Of a stretch of 64,000 nt of DNA, positions 49,603 to 58,215 are shown in pieces. The notes under the pieces were generated by a model. The model did no database searches. It was given only the letters and a program-made list of their open reading frames with translations, and was not told where the DNA came from. The stretch covers positions 433,964 to 497,963 of the forward strand of contig NZ_MKFI01000002.1 in the NCBI RefSeq assembly GCF_001982635.1, read 5' to 3'. Both the position numbers and the translations under genes were made by a program. Source of the DNA: Bradyrhizobium mercantei (GTDB lineage: Bacteria > Pseudomonadota > Alphaproteobacteria > Rhizobiales > Xanthobacteraceae). The first letter of the stretch is position 1. Every line of letters begins with the position of its first letter.

Positions 49603-51095
49603 CGCCGGAACGTCTTGATTTCCGACACGCTGCCGTCGCGATAGGTCAGCTCCACCGAGACCGCCTTGGTCTGCGGTGCGAGTTTCAGATAGGGCTGCGC
49701 GTCGGACGGGATCGCACTCGGGTCGCGCTGATTGCAGGCGGGCATCTTCAGGACCTTGTCCGGCACCGCGGTGTCGATGCCGATCCGCACCTCGCGGATC
49801 GCACAGCGATACGACATCAGATGCGTGTAGTAGACCAGCAGCCCGTTGAACTCGCGGAACGACAGCCAGCTCGTCGCGGTCATGTCGAGGATCTTGCGCT
49901 GGTCGCGGATCAGTGCGGCGTCGGGATCGAACTTGATCGGGAACGGACCCTGCATCACGCCCTGCGTATCGACATAGCGAATCTCGATCGTGGCCGCCGG
50001 CGCGTCGGGTGGCAGCTCGATCGACGGATTGGGCATCCGCTTGCGCGTGCGCGGATCGAGCGTATCGATGAAGCCGGTTTCGCGGAAATCGCCGCTGTCG
50101 CCCATCCGCCAGGAAATGCCAAGCGTCGGATCGGCGATCGAGAACACCACGGTCCAGCCGCCATTGTGCCGCGAGAAGCTCGCGATCGGGGCGTTGACCG
50201 AGTCTTCCTTCGGCAGCTTCGGCACCGCGACCGGCGGCAGCGCGGCGACCTGCTGCGGCGGCGCGGACGGCTTGGCCGCCTCGGCCTGCCCCTTCGCGAT
50301 CCCGTTCAGGAAGACGTCGTCGACCATCTGGTCGAAATAGACCGGGATCTGCTTGTGCTTCACGGTCTCGGCCATCTCGCTGACCAGGCGCCGGGTGCGC
50401 TGCGCGACCTGCACCAGGTTTTCACCGGGTTGCAGCAACTCCTTGGCGAAGGTCCGCGTGAACACCGAATTGGGATTGGCATCGTCGTTCGACAGCCGGT
50501 CGAGCGCGGTCTGGCGCGGCCCCGCCGAAAACACCGAGAACACGCCTTCCGGCAGCTGCGTCATCGGCGCCAGCCCACCGCCGCCGGCCACCGCGCGCGT
50601 GCCGGCGCGCTCGAACGGATTGTTGCGGCAGGCGTCGAACACCAGGATCGAGGTGCGCGCCTTCTTGTTCTGCAACCGCTCGACGATGCGGTCGGCGAGA
50701 ACCGAGGCGTCGCGCACCAGTTCCTCCTGGCCTTCGGTCGCCGCCGGCACGTCGGTCGGCAGCAGGAAATTCTGGCCGGCGATCTCGAAGCCGTGACCGG
50801 CATAGAAGAAGAACGCGGTATCGCCGGGTTCCACGGCGCGGTCGAACGCGAGCAGCGTCTCCGAGAACGCCTGCCGGTTCAGATTTTCGGCCACCATGAC
50901 GTTGAAGCCGAGCTGCTTCAGCGTGTCGCCCATGGTGCGGGCGTCGTTCACCGCCTTCTGCAGCTTCGGCACATTCCTGTAGTCGTTGTTGCCGATCACC
51001 AGCGCGACGCGCTTTTCGGCCTGGGCGGGCGCTGCGAATGTCGCAAATGCGACCGCCAACAGGGCCGCTGAAAATCTTGAAAGCCAGCTCTTCAT
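49599..51095 (-). CDS. Exported caspase-like (C14) protease
   Basis: 498 residues. Signal peptide KSWLSRFSAALLAVAFATF is followed by a caspase/orthocaspase p20 domain: RVALVIGNNDYRNVPKLQ, catalytic His101 in FYAGHGFE and catalytic Cys156 in VFDACRNNP, all in correct spacing. Both dyad residues are present, so the enzyme is probably active. From about 290 to the end lies an unrecognised beta-rich domain (GGWTVVFSIADPTLGISWRM, IEIRYVDTQG) that may bind a partner. Secreted or periplasmic metacaspase-like proteins are common in rhizobia but poorly understood. It is flanked by two repeat copies. Confidence 0.88.
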   Translation of the reverse strand: MKSWLSRFSAALLAVAFATFAAPAQAEKRVALVIGNNDYRNVPKLQKAVNDARTMGDTLKQLGFNVMVAENLNRQAFSETLLAFDRAVEPGDTAFFFYAGHGFEIAGQNFLLPTDVPAATEGQEELVRDASVLADRIVERLQNKKARTSILVFDACRNNPFERAGTRAVAGGGGLAPMTQLPEGVFSVFSAGPRQTALDRLSNDDANPNSVFTRTFAKELLQPGENLVQVAQRTRRLVSEMAETVKHKQIPVYFDQMVDDVFLNGIAKGQAEAAKPSAPPQQVAALPPVAVPKLPKEDSVNAPIASFSRHNGGWTVVFSIADPTLGISWRMGDSGDFRETGFIDTLDPRTRKRMPNPSIELPPDAPAATIEIRYVDTQGVMQGPFPIKFDPDAALIRDQRKILDMTATSWLSFREFNGLLVYYTHLMSYRCAIREVRIGIDTAVPDKVLKMPACNQRDPSAIPSDAQPYLKLAPQTKAVSVELTYRDGSVSEIKTFRR

Positions 51096-51136
51096 CCCAA
51101 TTCCCGCCTGCGCCGCTCGTGCGACTGCCGCCTAAA

Positions 51137-51235
51137 GCATGATCCGGAAAAGTGCGAAGCGGTTTTCCGGAAAGATCATGCTCAAACAAAGACCTAAAGC
51201 GCGATGACGATCCAGACTGATCTCGCCGCGCTTTA
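51137..51235. repeat. Palindromic repeat, copy 3 of 3
   Basis: GCATGATC...GATCATGC hairpin followed by TAAAGCGCGATGACGA...CTCGCCGCGCTTTA. Nearly identical to copy 2 over the first 40 bases. It lies in the divergent region between the caspase-like gene and the first AraC gene. Confidence 0.88.
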
Positions 51236-51416
51236 ATAGTCGGATCAGCCGTTTGGCCGGTTCAAGGCCTGCGGCGGACGGCCGTCATGACCGGCCATCC
51301 CGCAGCGACCATGGGGCGTCCGATCCGTCCCAGGTCAAGTTTCTTTTTACAGCCCGCGTGATAGATTCGAGGCTTCACTCCGGCGCGAGCTCTCCACAGG
51401 TCCCAGGGGCTTTTCC

Positions 51417-52373
51417 GTGCACACATGGTCTACTGATCAGGTCGATCCCCGGGATCGCTTCGACTATTGGCGCGAGGTTCGCGCCAAGGGCCTGTTCGGC
51501 GTCACCGCCGAGCTCGAGCCCGAGCGGCGCCGGGACTTCTTCGGCGAGTTCTCGCTGCGCAAGCTCGGCGATGCCGGGCTGGTCGAGCTGCGCGCCTCGC
51601 CCTACCGCGTGGAACGGCGCGCCGGCGACATCGCCGACGCGGCCAGCGACAGCCTGTGCGTCTACCAGCAGCTCGGCGGCGGCGGCTGGTTCGGCGGCGC
51701 GCGGCTCGATGAATTCGCGGTGCGCGACGGCATGTTCGCGACCAGCTATTCGGACTTGCCCTATCGCACCGTCCCGCTGCATGAGGACGGCTTCCATTTG
51801 CGCATCATCAAGATCCCGGTGGCGAACCTCGTCCCGCCGGGCACCGAGCTCGGCGAGCTCGTCCCCAGGCCCTTGCAGGATGAGACCGCGCTGCGGACGC
51901 TGCTGGAATCATGCTTCCGCGACCTCATCGAAAGCAACGAGGCCACCGCGGCGGCGGATACGGCTCCGATGGTGCAGGCGCTTGCCCATGTCGCGCTGAT
52001 CGAGCGCGGTCACATGCGGCCAAAGAGCCGGCTCGCCCAGCAGGCCCTGCGAACCGCCCATCTGTCGCTGGCCCGCCGACTGATCCGGCGGCACCTCTCG
52101 AGCGCGGCGCTGACGCCCAGCCTGATTGCCGGCCTGACCGGCATCTCGGTGCGTCACCTGCACATCCTGTTCGAGGAGACCGAGAACAGCTTCTCGGAGA
52201 CCGTCACCGCGCTCCGGCTCGCGCAAAGCCGCCGCCTGCTCCGCGAGCAGCCCCGGCAGACGATCGCCGAGGTCGCCTTCGCCTGCGGCTTCGAGAGCCT
52301 CGCGACGTTCTACCGCCTGTTCAATGCGTCCGAATCGATGACGCCGGGCGACTACCGGGCGCGATTGGCCTGA
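51417..52373 (+). CDS. AraC family transcriptional regulator
   Basis: 318 residues starting at GTG 51417. The N-terminal part (WSTDQVDPRDRFDYWREVRA) is an AraC-binding-like domain 2 (AraC_binding_2), and the last 105 residues form a two-helix-turn-helix AraC DNA-binding domain (LSLARRLIRRHL, then IAEVAFACGFESLATFYRLF). The C-terminal half is closely similar to the AraC at 53290. Effector unknown. Confidence 0.9.
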   Translation: MHTWSTDQVDPRDRFDYWREVRAKGLFGVTAELEPERRRDFFGEFSLRKLGDAGLVELRASPYRVERRAGDIADAASDSLCVYQQLGGGGWFGGARLDEFAVRDGMFATSYSDLPYRTVPLHEDGFHLRIIKIPVANLVPPGTELGELVPRPLQDETALRTLLESCFRDLIESNEATAAADTAPMVQALAHVALIERGHMRPKSRLAQQALRTAHLSLARRLIRRHLSSAALTPSLIAGLTGISVRHLHILFEETENSFSETVTALRLAQSRRLLREQPRQTIAEVAFACGFESLATFYRLFNASESMTPGDYRARLA

Positions 52374-52477
52374 GCGTCCGTCCGCACCGGCCTATTGCGG
52401 GTTGCTAAAGCGCCTTGTTGCCCGTAATCGGGATTCCCGGCGTCGCGCGCCGTCCCCTTGTCGTCCTCGGAATCCTG

Positions 52478-53092
52478 ATGTCGAAGAAGATGATCAAGCC
52501 CGGACCTGACCTGCTGACGCAGGTCAACCAGGCTTTTCTCGACTACGGCTATAGCGGGCTGTCGATGGTCGGCCTGGCCAAGGCCTGCGGCTTCACCCAG
52601 CGCGCGCTGTATTACTACTTCAGCAACAAGGAAGAGGCGTTTCGCGCCGTCATTGCCTGGCGTCACGTCGAGGACGTCGCGCTGGCGCTGGAAGCCGGCC
52701 GGTCCGTGCGGGCGAAGGGCGGCGGTGCGCTGGATATTTTCGCGACCATTCTCGACGTCCGCTACGGCGAGACACGGCGGCGCCTGACGCATTCGCCGCA
52801 TACCGTCGAGCTCAATGCCGAAGCCTTCAAGCGCTGCCGCGACCTGATGATCAAATCGGCGGTCTCGTTTCAGGCTGACCTGGAAAAACTCGTGATCGAG
52901 TTGCAGGCCGCGCGGCTCTTGAAGCTGAACGGCGAGTTCACCGCGGCGCAGATCGCACAGGCACTCGCCGACGGCGCGCGCGCCGTCAACCAGGCGCTGC
53001 CGCCGATCGCCCGCGACGACTTCTCCGCACGCTATCGCCAGATGTGCGCAATGGTGCTCTACGGCTGCGCCGTGATGCCGAAGCGGAAGTAA
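52478..53092 (+). CDS. TetR family transcriptional regulator
   Basis: 204 residues from ATG 52478. The N-terminal HTH reads SGLSMVGLAKACGFTQRALY then YYFSNKEEAFRAVIAWRH, the TetR signature, followed by the all-helical ligand-binding domain. In-frame upstream codons are rejected as non-conserved. It lies between two AraC paralogues, so this is a three-regulator cluster with no obvious target enzyme. Confidence 0.9.
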   Translation: MSKKMIKPGPDLLTQVNQAFLDYGYSGLSMVGLAKACGFTQRALYYYFSNKEEAFRAVIAWRHVEDVALALEAGRSVRAKGGGALDIFATILDVRYGETRRRLTHSPHTVELNAEAFKRCRDLMIKSAVSFQADLEKLVIELQAARLLKLNGEFTAAQIAQALADGARAVNQALPPIARDDFSARYRQMCAMVLYGCAVMPKRK

Positions 53093-53131
53093 TCCGCACG
53101 ACGGCCGGCGCGCGCAGTCGCCGCTGATCCG

Positions 53132-53145
53132 CCCCCCCCCCCCCC
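53132..53145. repeat. 14-base poly-C tract
   Basis: Uninterrupted run of 14 C, 39 bases after the TetR stop and upstream of the second AraC gene. Homopolymers of this length are rare in coding-dense genomes and are prone to slippage or assembly error. Confidence 0.85.
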
Positions 53146-53209
53146 AGGACGATCGACCATCCGAGGACCCGGCAGGGCCATGCCGCCGGGGCCGTGGACA
53201 TCTTGCGCC

Positions 53210-53249
53210 ACATGTTACATGTTTCATATTTTACATGACTATGTGAAAT
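53210..53249. promoter_or_regulatory. Paired palindromic operators in an AT-rich promoter
   Basis: ACATG-TTA-CATGT at 53210-53222 and ATTTTACAT-GACT-ATGTGAAAT at 53228-53249 (one mismatch). The surrounding 53205-53265 is strongly AT-rich in an otherwise GC-rich region. The position, about 40 bases before the AraC start at 53290, suits regulator binding sites, probably for the adjacent TetR or AraC proteins. Confidence 0.7.
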
Positions 53250-53289
53250 ATACGATATTGCATCGCAAAGACCTTTGGAGACGTCTCGA

Positions 53290-54126
53290 ATGGCTGACAT
53301 GGGACAAACCGACGACCCGGCCGATCGTCGCGCGATCCGGCGCTCTCTGGACCGAAGTGATCAGCCTGCGCGCATTGAGAAGATAATTTCCGTCGATTTC
53401 GCCAGAACCGCGCTGGCGCTTCGCCCGGGCTCGGCACAGCCGATTTCCTTACCGGCGACGCGCGCTCTGATGCAGAGCGAGAGGTCATGCACGATGCGCA
53501 TTAAGCTTGGGGATCACAGCCCGGAAACGCTCGCCGCAGGCTCCGCACGCACGCTTGTCGCGGATGCCATGGAGCTGCACCCGGATCAGGCTCCGGCACA
53601 CGAGCTAGCTCTTCGGAGTTCTCCGGCGACAGGCAATCGCGGCTGGGCGCCGTTGCTCGAAGCCTGCCTTGCCGACTTCAAGGAGGCGACCGAGGCCGGC
53701 GATACCGCGAGCATTCCTGCGCTGGTCAAGATCGTGGCCGACCTTGCGCTGATCGAGCGCGGCGCGATCAGGCCGGGCAGCCGCCGCGCGCAGCAGGCGT
53801 TGCGCGTCGGCCGGCTCAGCCTCGCGCGCCGCCTGATCACGCGCCACCTCGCGAAGCCGGCGCTGTCGCCGGGGATGGTCGCCGACATGCTCGGCGTCTC
53901 GGTCCGTTACCTGCACGTGCTGTTCGAGGCGACCGGCGCGAGCTTCTCGCAGACCGTCACCGCCCAGCGCCTGAGCGAGAGCCGCAGGCTGCTTTGCGAA
54001 CAGCCGCCGCGGCCGATCGCCGACGTCGCCCTCTCCTGCGGCTTCGGCAGCCTCGCCACCTTCTACCGGATCTTCAGCGCATCGGAGGGTTTGACGCCCG
54101 GCGAGTACCGGGCTGCGGGGCACTAG
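53290..54126 (+). CDS. AraC family regulator with altered N-terminus (paralogue)
   Basis: 278 residues from ATG 53290 (TTG 53275 is an alternative). The last ~145 residues align closely with the AraC protein at 51417, with shared segments such as LSLARRLI, SLATFYR and TPGEYRA, so the two are paralogues. The first ~110 residues do not resemble the sensor domain of the other copy, are Arg/Asp/Ala-rich and may be a decayed or replaced sensor. It is preceded by the AT-rich operator region. Confidence 0.8.
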   Translation: MADMGQTDDPADRRAIRRSLDRSDQPARIEKIISVDFARTALALRPGSAQPISLPATRALMQSERSCTMRIKLGDHSPETLAAGSARTLVADAMELHPDQAPAHELALRSSPATGNRGWAPLLEACLADFKEATEAGDTASIPALVKIVADLALIERGAIRPGSRRAQQALRVGRLSLARRLITRHLAKPALSPGMVADMLGVSVRYLHVLFEATGASFSQTVTAQRLSESRRLLCEQPPRPIADVALSCGFGSLATFYRIFSASEGLTPGEYRAAGH

Positions 54127-54664
54127 CCGCAACGGCGATCCAACGATCGTGGAACGTCGGTTGCAGAACCGTGCAAATGCCAAATGCACCCTGCGGTGAG
54201 CATGCGCCTGCGTGATTTCGGAATATTAGAAGTGTATCGGTGAGTTGCCCGACATGTCAACTGGCCTGGTCGAACACCGGCCACCGCCGGCTCCTTTGCA
54301 TGGGGTTGTTTTCGATATTTTGGCAACGCGCCCCCCGCAACGGTGGCGCGGGCCCCCGCCGGGGCTTTGTCATCGGATCCGGGACCGGCGATTCATTTGA
54401 CCGCCAAATGACGGAAATGACGGTTATTTTGGCGAAAACGTTAAGCTTTTTCGGCTATCCGGCCGGTTCCAAGATTGACTTTACCGGTTTCGCCCCTATG
54501 TTGCGGGGCAACGCGGCCCTCGGATCGAAACGCGATTCGTCAGGTTTGCCGTCCGTCAGCGTTAGTCAGAGCCCCCGAGCTTTATAGAAAAGCGAGCCGT
54601 TTCGGGGCCGAACGCGACAGCCTTTTACCTTCGATTCCGAACGGCGGTTTCGACCAGAGGCTCA
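54127..54664. promoter_or_regulatory. Upstream region of the DEAD-box gene with promoter and shared repeat
   Basis: No supported gene in about 540 bases. A sigma-70-like promoter TTGACT (54475-54480), 16 bases, TATGTT (54497-54502) would give a leader of about 155 bases before the helicase. At 54297-54322 lies a block (GCATGGGGTTGTTTTCGATA then TTTTGGC) that matches 36967-36992 almost exactly. A short frame through it (MGLFSIFWQR) is not convincing. Confidence 0.55.
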
Positions 54665-56137
54665 ATGTCTTTTTCCAATCTAGGCCTGTCCGATAAGGTC
54701 CAAGCCGCAGTGGCGGCCACCGGTTACACCAATCCCACCCCCATCCAGGAACAGGCAATCCCGCACGTCCTCGCCCGGCGCGACGTCCTCGGCATTGCCC
54801 AGACCGGCACCGGCAAGACCGCTGCCTTCGTTCTCCCGATGCTCACGATCCTCGAGAAGGGCCGCGCCCGGGCACGGATGCCGCGCACCCTGATCCTGGA
54901 GCCGACCCGCGAGCTCGCCGCGCAGGTGAAGGAGAATTTCGACAAATACGGCGCCGGCCAGAAGCTCAACGTTGCGCTCCTGATCGGCGGCGTCTCGTTC
55001 GGCGACCAGGACTCCAAGCTGATGCGTGGCGTCGACGTCCTGATCGCAACGCCCGGCCGCCTGCTCGACCACACCGAACGCGGCGGGCTGCTGCTCACCG
55101 GCGTCGAACTGCTGGTCATCGACGAAGCCGACCGCATGCTCGACATGGGCTTCATCCCCGACATCGAGCGCATCTGCAAGCTCGTCCCGTTCACGCGGCA
55201 GACCCTGTTCTTCACCGCGACGATGCCGCCGGAAATCAGCCGCATCACCGAAGCCTTCCTGCACAATCCGGCCCGGATCGAAGTCTCCAAGCCCGCAACG
55301 ACTGCGGTGACGGTGACCCAATCCCAGGTGCCGGCGGGCCGCGAGCCGCACGAGAAGCGCGAGATCCTCCGCCGCCTGCTGCGCGACGCCAAGGACCTCA
55401 ACAACGCGATTATCTTCTGCAATCGCAAGCGCGAAGTCGCTGTGCTTCACAAATCGCTGCAGAAGCACGGCTTCAGCGTCGGCGCCCTGCACGGCGATAT
55501 GGACCAGAGCGCGCGCATGGCCGCGCTCGATCAATTCCGCAAGGGCGAGCTACCGCTGCTGGTGGCCTCCGACGTCGCCGCCCGCGGCCTCGATATTCCC
55601 GCGGTCAGCCACGTCTTCAATTTCGATGTGCCGCATCACCCCGACGACTACGTCCATCGCATCGGCCGCACCGGCCGCGCCGGTCGTACCGGCACCGCGA
55701 TCTCCATCGTTACACCGCTCGACAGCAAGTCGATGGCCGCGATCGAAAAGCTGATCGGCCAGCAGATCCCGCGCGCCGAAGGCGACTACACCGTTCACAG
55801 CGAAGCCTCCGACGAGGACGCGGCACCGCGCCGCTCGCGCAGCCGCGAAGGTTCGCGCGATGGCGCCCGCGGCGGCCGCAAGCCGCGGCGTGAGCGCGAG
55901 CCGCGTCACGGTGAGCGCGAGGCTCGTCAGGACCGGGAGCCGCGCCAGGAGCGCGAGCCCAAGCCGGAGCGCGAGCCGCGCCACGGCCGCAACCCGGCCC
56001 CGCAAGCCGCCCCGTCGCACGTGCCGTCGATCGGGCGTGCCGAGCCGCGGCGGCCGCAGCGCGAGGTCGACCACGAGCCTGCCGATCACTCGCACCTGCC
56101 CGCCTTCCTGCTGCGACCTGTGCGCGCACGCGCGTAA
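54665..56137 (+). CDS. rhlE: DEAD-box ATP-dependent RNA helicase (RhlE type)
   Basis: 490 residues. All helicase motifs are in order: Q-motif PTPIQEQAIP, I AQTGTGKTAAF, Ia PTRELAAQV, II VIDEADRML (DEAD), III FFTATMP, V ASDVAARGLDI and VI HRIGRTGRAGRTG. After about residue 380 comes a disordered tail of repeated RE/RQ-rich units (REREPRHGEREARQDREP, then QEREPKPEREPRHGR), which likely binds RNA or drives condensation. Role in RNA remodelling, ribosome assembly or cold response. A long leader precedes it. Confidence 0.94.
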   Translation: MSFSNLGLSDKVQAAVAATGYTNPTPIQEQAIPHVLARRDVLGIAQTGTGKTAAFVLPMLTILEKGRARARMPRTLILEPTRELAAQVKENFDKYGAGQKLNVALLIGGVSFGDQDSKLMRGVDVLIATPGRLLDHTERGGLLLTGVELLVIDEADRMLDMGFIPDIERICKLVPFTRQTLFFTATMPPEISRITEAFLHNPARIEVSKPATTAVTVTQSQVPAGREPHEKREILRRLLRDAKDLNNAIIFCNRKREVAVLHKSLQKHGFSVGALHGDMDQSARMAALDQFRKGELPLLVASDVAARGLDIPAVSHVFNFDVPHHPDDYVHRIGRTGRAGRTGTAISIVTPLDSKSMAAIEKLIGQQIPRAEGDYTVHSEASDEDAAPRRSRSREGSRDGARGGRKPRREREPRHGEREARQDREPRQEREPKPEREPRHGRNPAPQAAPSHVPSIGRAEPRRPQREVDHEPADHSHLPAFLLRPVRARA

Positions 56138-56454
56138 GGCCTGCTCTGAAGCCGCCGCGCCCGCGGCGGCGTCCCGGCGAGTCTGTGTCGCCGGCGGCGA
56201 CCGACGCACACGCTGATTCCTCGCGTTTGAAGCAAATCCGCGCCGTTTGCGCATTCGCATTGGCGCGCAAGCGAAAAGCTTGCGCAAGCGCGCGCGATCC
56301 GGCGGCGGAATCGAGCGCGTGCCGCGTCAGGCGCGGCCAAATCCCCGTAGTTCCACTGTTTACCTTGCCTTCATTCTCGTCCCGTACCCTCGCGCCAATA
56401 GTTTAGTCATTGCTGCCGGATATGACCGGCATTGCGTGCATTGAGGACGTAACA
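56138..56454. other. Intergenic region between rhlE and the GGDEF gene
   Basis: No supported gene. A perfect hairpin GCCGCCGC-GCCC-GCGGCGGC at 56151-56170 directly follows the rhlE stop, without a T-run. A purine-rich ribosome site for the next gene lies at about 56443. Confidence 0.45.
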
Positions 56455-57522
56455 GTGGTCAAGCTGCTGGACGAACACGAACGTACGTTGGCCTTTGCCG
56501 AAGTCGCGCTTGGTCAGATTCGCTCGCTTCGCCAGACCGCCGTCCCTCGCAACTATGAGATCTGGTACGTCTACGCCACCGGATACAACGCGCCGCTCAA
56601 CAAGGTCATCAACGAGACGCTGGCGCGCAGCGGCAAGCTCTCTGAATCCGATCTCGAGCAGATCTACGAAACCTATCTCTCGCACATCAAGACCTCGGAC
56701 CGCATCGACAAGGTCGGCGCCCGCGTCATCGGCGAGATCGACGCCGTCATGAAGCTGATCACCGATGCGCTCGGCGTGTCGGCGAATTATGATGCGAGCC
56801 TGGTCGGCGCCAGCAACAAGCTTGCGAGCGCCACGACCCACGATCACATCAAGACGATCGTCGAGAGCCTGGCCAAGTCGACGCGCGAGATGCGCGAGAC
56901 CAATCAGGCGCTGGAGAACCGGCTCGCGCTGTCGAAGTCGGAGATCAGCGACCTGCAGCACAGCCTCGAGGCGATCCGCGCCGAGAGCCTGACCGATCCG
57001 CTCACCGGCCTCGGCAACCGCAAATACTTCGACCGCTCGATCGACATGGCGGTGCAGACCGCACTCGCCAGCGGCGAGCCGCTGTCGATGCTGATGTTCG
57101 ACATCGATCACTTCAAGTCGTTCAACGATTCCTACGGCCACCTCACCGGCGACCAGGTGCTGCGGCTGGTGGCGCAGTCGCTGAAGCAGACCATCAAGGG
57201 CCAGGACATCACCGCCCGCTATGGCGGCGAGGAATTCGCGGTCGTGCTGCCCAACACTGCGCTGCGGCAGGCGCTGACGGTCGCCGACCACATCCGCCGC
57301 GCCGTGATGGCCAAGGAATTGAAGAAGAAGTCGACCGGCGAGATCCTCGGCCGGGTCACGATCTCGGTCGGCGTGTCGATGCTGAAGCCGGCCGACGACA
57401 CCGATTCGCTGATCGAGCGCGCCGACGCCTGCCTCTACGCCGCCAAGCGCGCCGGCCGCAACCGCGTGATCTGCGAAGCCGATCCGGAATACAGCGCCGA
57501 GACCCAGACCCGCGTGGCGTAA
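56455..57522 (+). CDS. GGDEF-domain diguanylate cyclase
   Basis: 355 residues from GTG 56455, chosen because GAGGAC lies seven bases upstream; ATG 56422 is the alternative. The N-terminal ~165 residues (VKLLDEHERTLAFAEVALGQ onward) form an uncharacterised helical sensor region, followed by a coiled linker. The GGDEF domain follows (about 185-340): SLTDPLTGLGNRKYFD, the active-site ARYGGEEFAVVLP and GVSML...ADACLYAAKRAGRN. The A-site GGEEF is intact, so c-di-GMP synthesis is expected. No signal peptide, so it is cytosolic. Confidence 0.9.
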   Translation: MVKLLDEHERTLAFAEVALGQIRSLRQTAVPRNYEIWYVYATGYNAPLNKVINETLARSGKLSESDLEQIYETYLSHIKTSDRIDKVGARVIGEIDAVMKLITDALGVSANYDASLVGASNKLASATTHDHIKTIVESLAKSTREMRETNQALENRLALSKSEISDLQHSLEAIRAESLTDPLTGLGNRKYFDRSIDMAVQTALASGEPLSMLMFDIDHFKSFNDSYGHLTGDQVLRLVAQSLKQTIKGQDITARYGGEEFAVVLPNTALRQALTVADHIRRAVMAKELKKKSTGEILGRVTISVGVSMLKPADDTDSLIERADACLYAAKRAGRNRVICEADPEYSAETQTRVA

Positions 57523-57581
57523 ATTTCCTCTTTCAGAACTTCGTAGCGCTGCAAAGGCGCGATAGCGCCGTGCTCACCATC

Positions 57582-58067
57582 CTAGCGCCGCCGAGTTTGG
57601 TGGGCACGCTTCGCTTTCCCCGCCCTGCCTTTCGATTTCGCGGTCCGCGTCTTTGCCGCGCCCTTCTTGGCCACGGTCTTCTTTGCGGCAGCTTTCTTCG
57701 CCGGCGCCTTCGTCTTCGAAGCAGCCGCTCGTTTCCTCGGCCGCTTGCGCAGCGCGGCACGTTGGGCGGCGCCGAGCGCAAGGCGTGCCCAGACCGCGAG
57801 TTCCTCGGCATCGTCGAACAGCCGCGCCGGCAGCTGCCAATAGGAGTTCACAGTGACCGTCTTCGAACTCGTCTGGTACTGGAACGGCTTCGAGCCTTCC
57901 GCCTCGAATTGCGGGATGGTCTCTTCGTCGGCGCGGAAGTAGAGCCCGGCCCGCAAGGCCAGCGCGAAATTGGTGCCGTCAGCGGAGATGCCGTAACCGG
58001 AGAACATCCGGCGCAACGTGACCGGGCCGAAATCGACGAACAGGTCGGTGAGAAATTCGCGGTCCAT
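57582..58067 (-). CDS. TfoX N-terminal domain protein with histone H1-like tail
   Basis: 161 residues. Residues 1-105 form a TfoX/Sxy N-domain (FVDFGPVTLRRMFSGYGI, FALALRAGLYFRAD, FEAEGSKPFQYQT). The remaining ~56 residues are almost only Lys, Ala and Arg (for example APAKKAAAKKTVAKKGAAK), a histone H1/HU-tail-like DNA-binding extension. TfoX is a competence regulator in gamma-proteobacteria; the role here is unknown. It follows the suf genes on the same strand, 148 bases downstream of sufA. Confidence 0.85.
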   Translation of the reverse strand: MDREFLTDLFVDFGPVTLRRMFSGYGISADGTNFALALRAGLYFRADEETIPQFEAEGSKPFQYQTSSKTVTVNSYWQLPARLFDDAEELAVWARLALGAAQRAALRKRPRKRAAASKTKAPAKKAAAKKTVAKKGAAKTRTAKSKGRAGKAKRAHQTRRR

Positions 58068-58215
58068 GTACCCACCTCATCGCAGCGCGACCGGACACGC
58101 CCGCCGCAGCCTGTTGCGCGCAGTATGATCGACCAACACGTCGATACGCAACGATGGTGGATTTCGAGTCTAAAAGGCGCGAACGCTATCGCGCGGGCGC
58201 CCGGCGCGGCAGCGA

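Noticed and set aside
54240..54587. Plus-strand ORF with MGLFSIFWQR upstream of rhlE.
   Set aside because: It contains the shared repeat block and the likely rhlE promoter, has no ribosome site, and the frame has no family resemblance.
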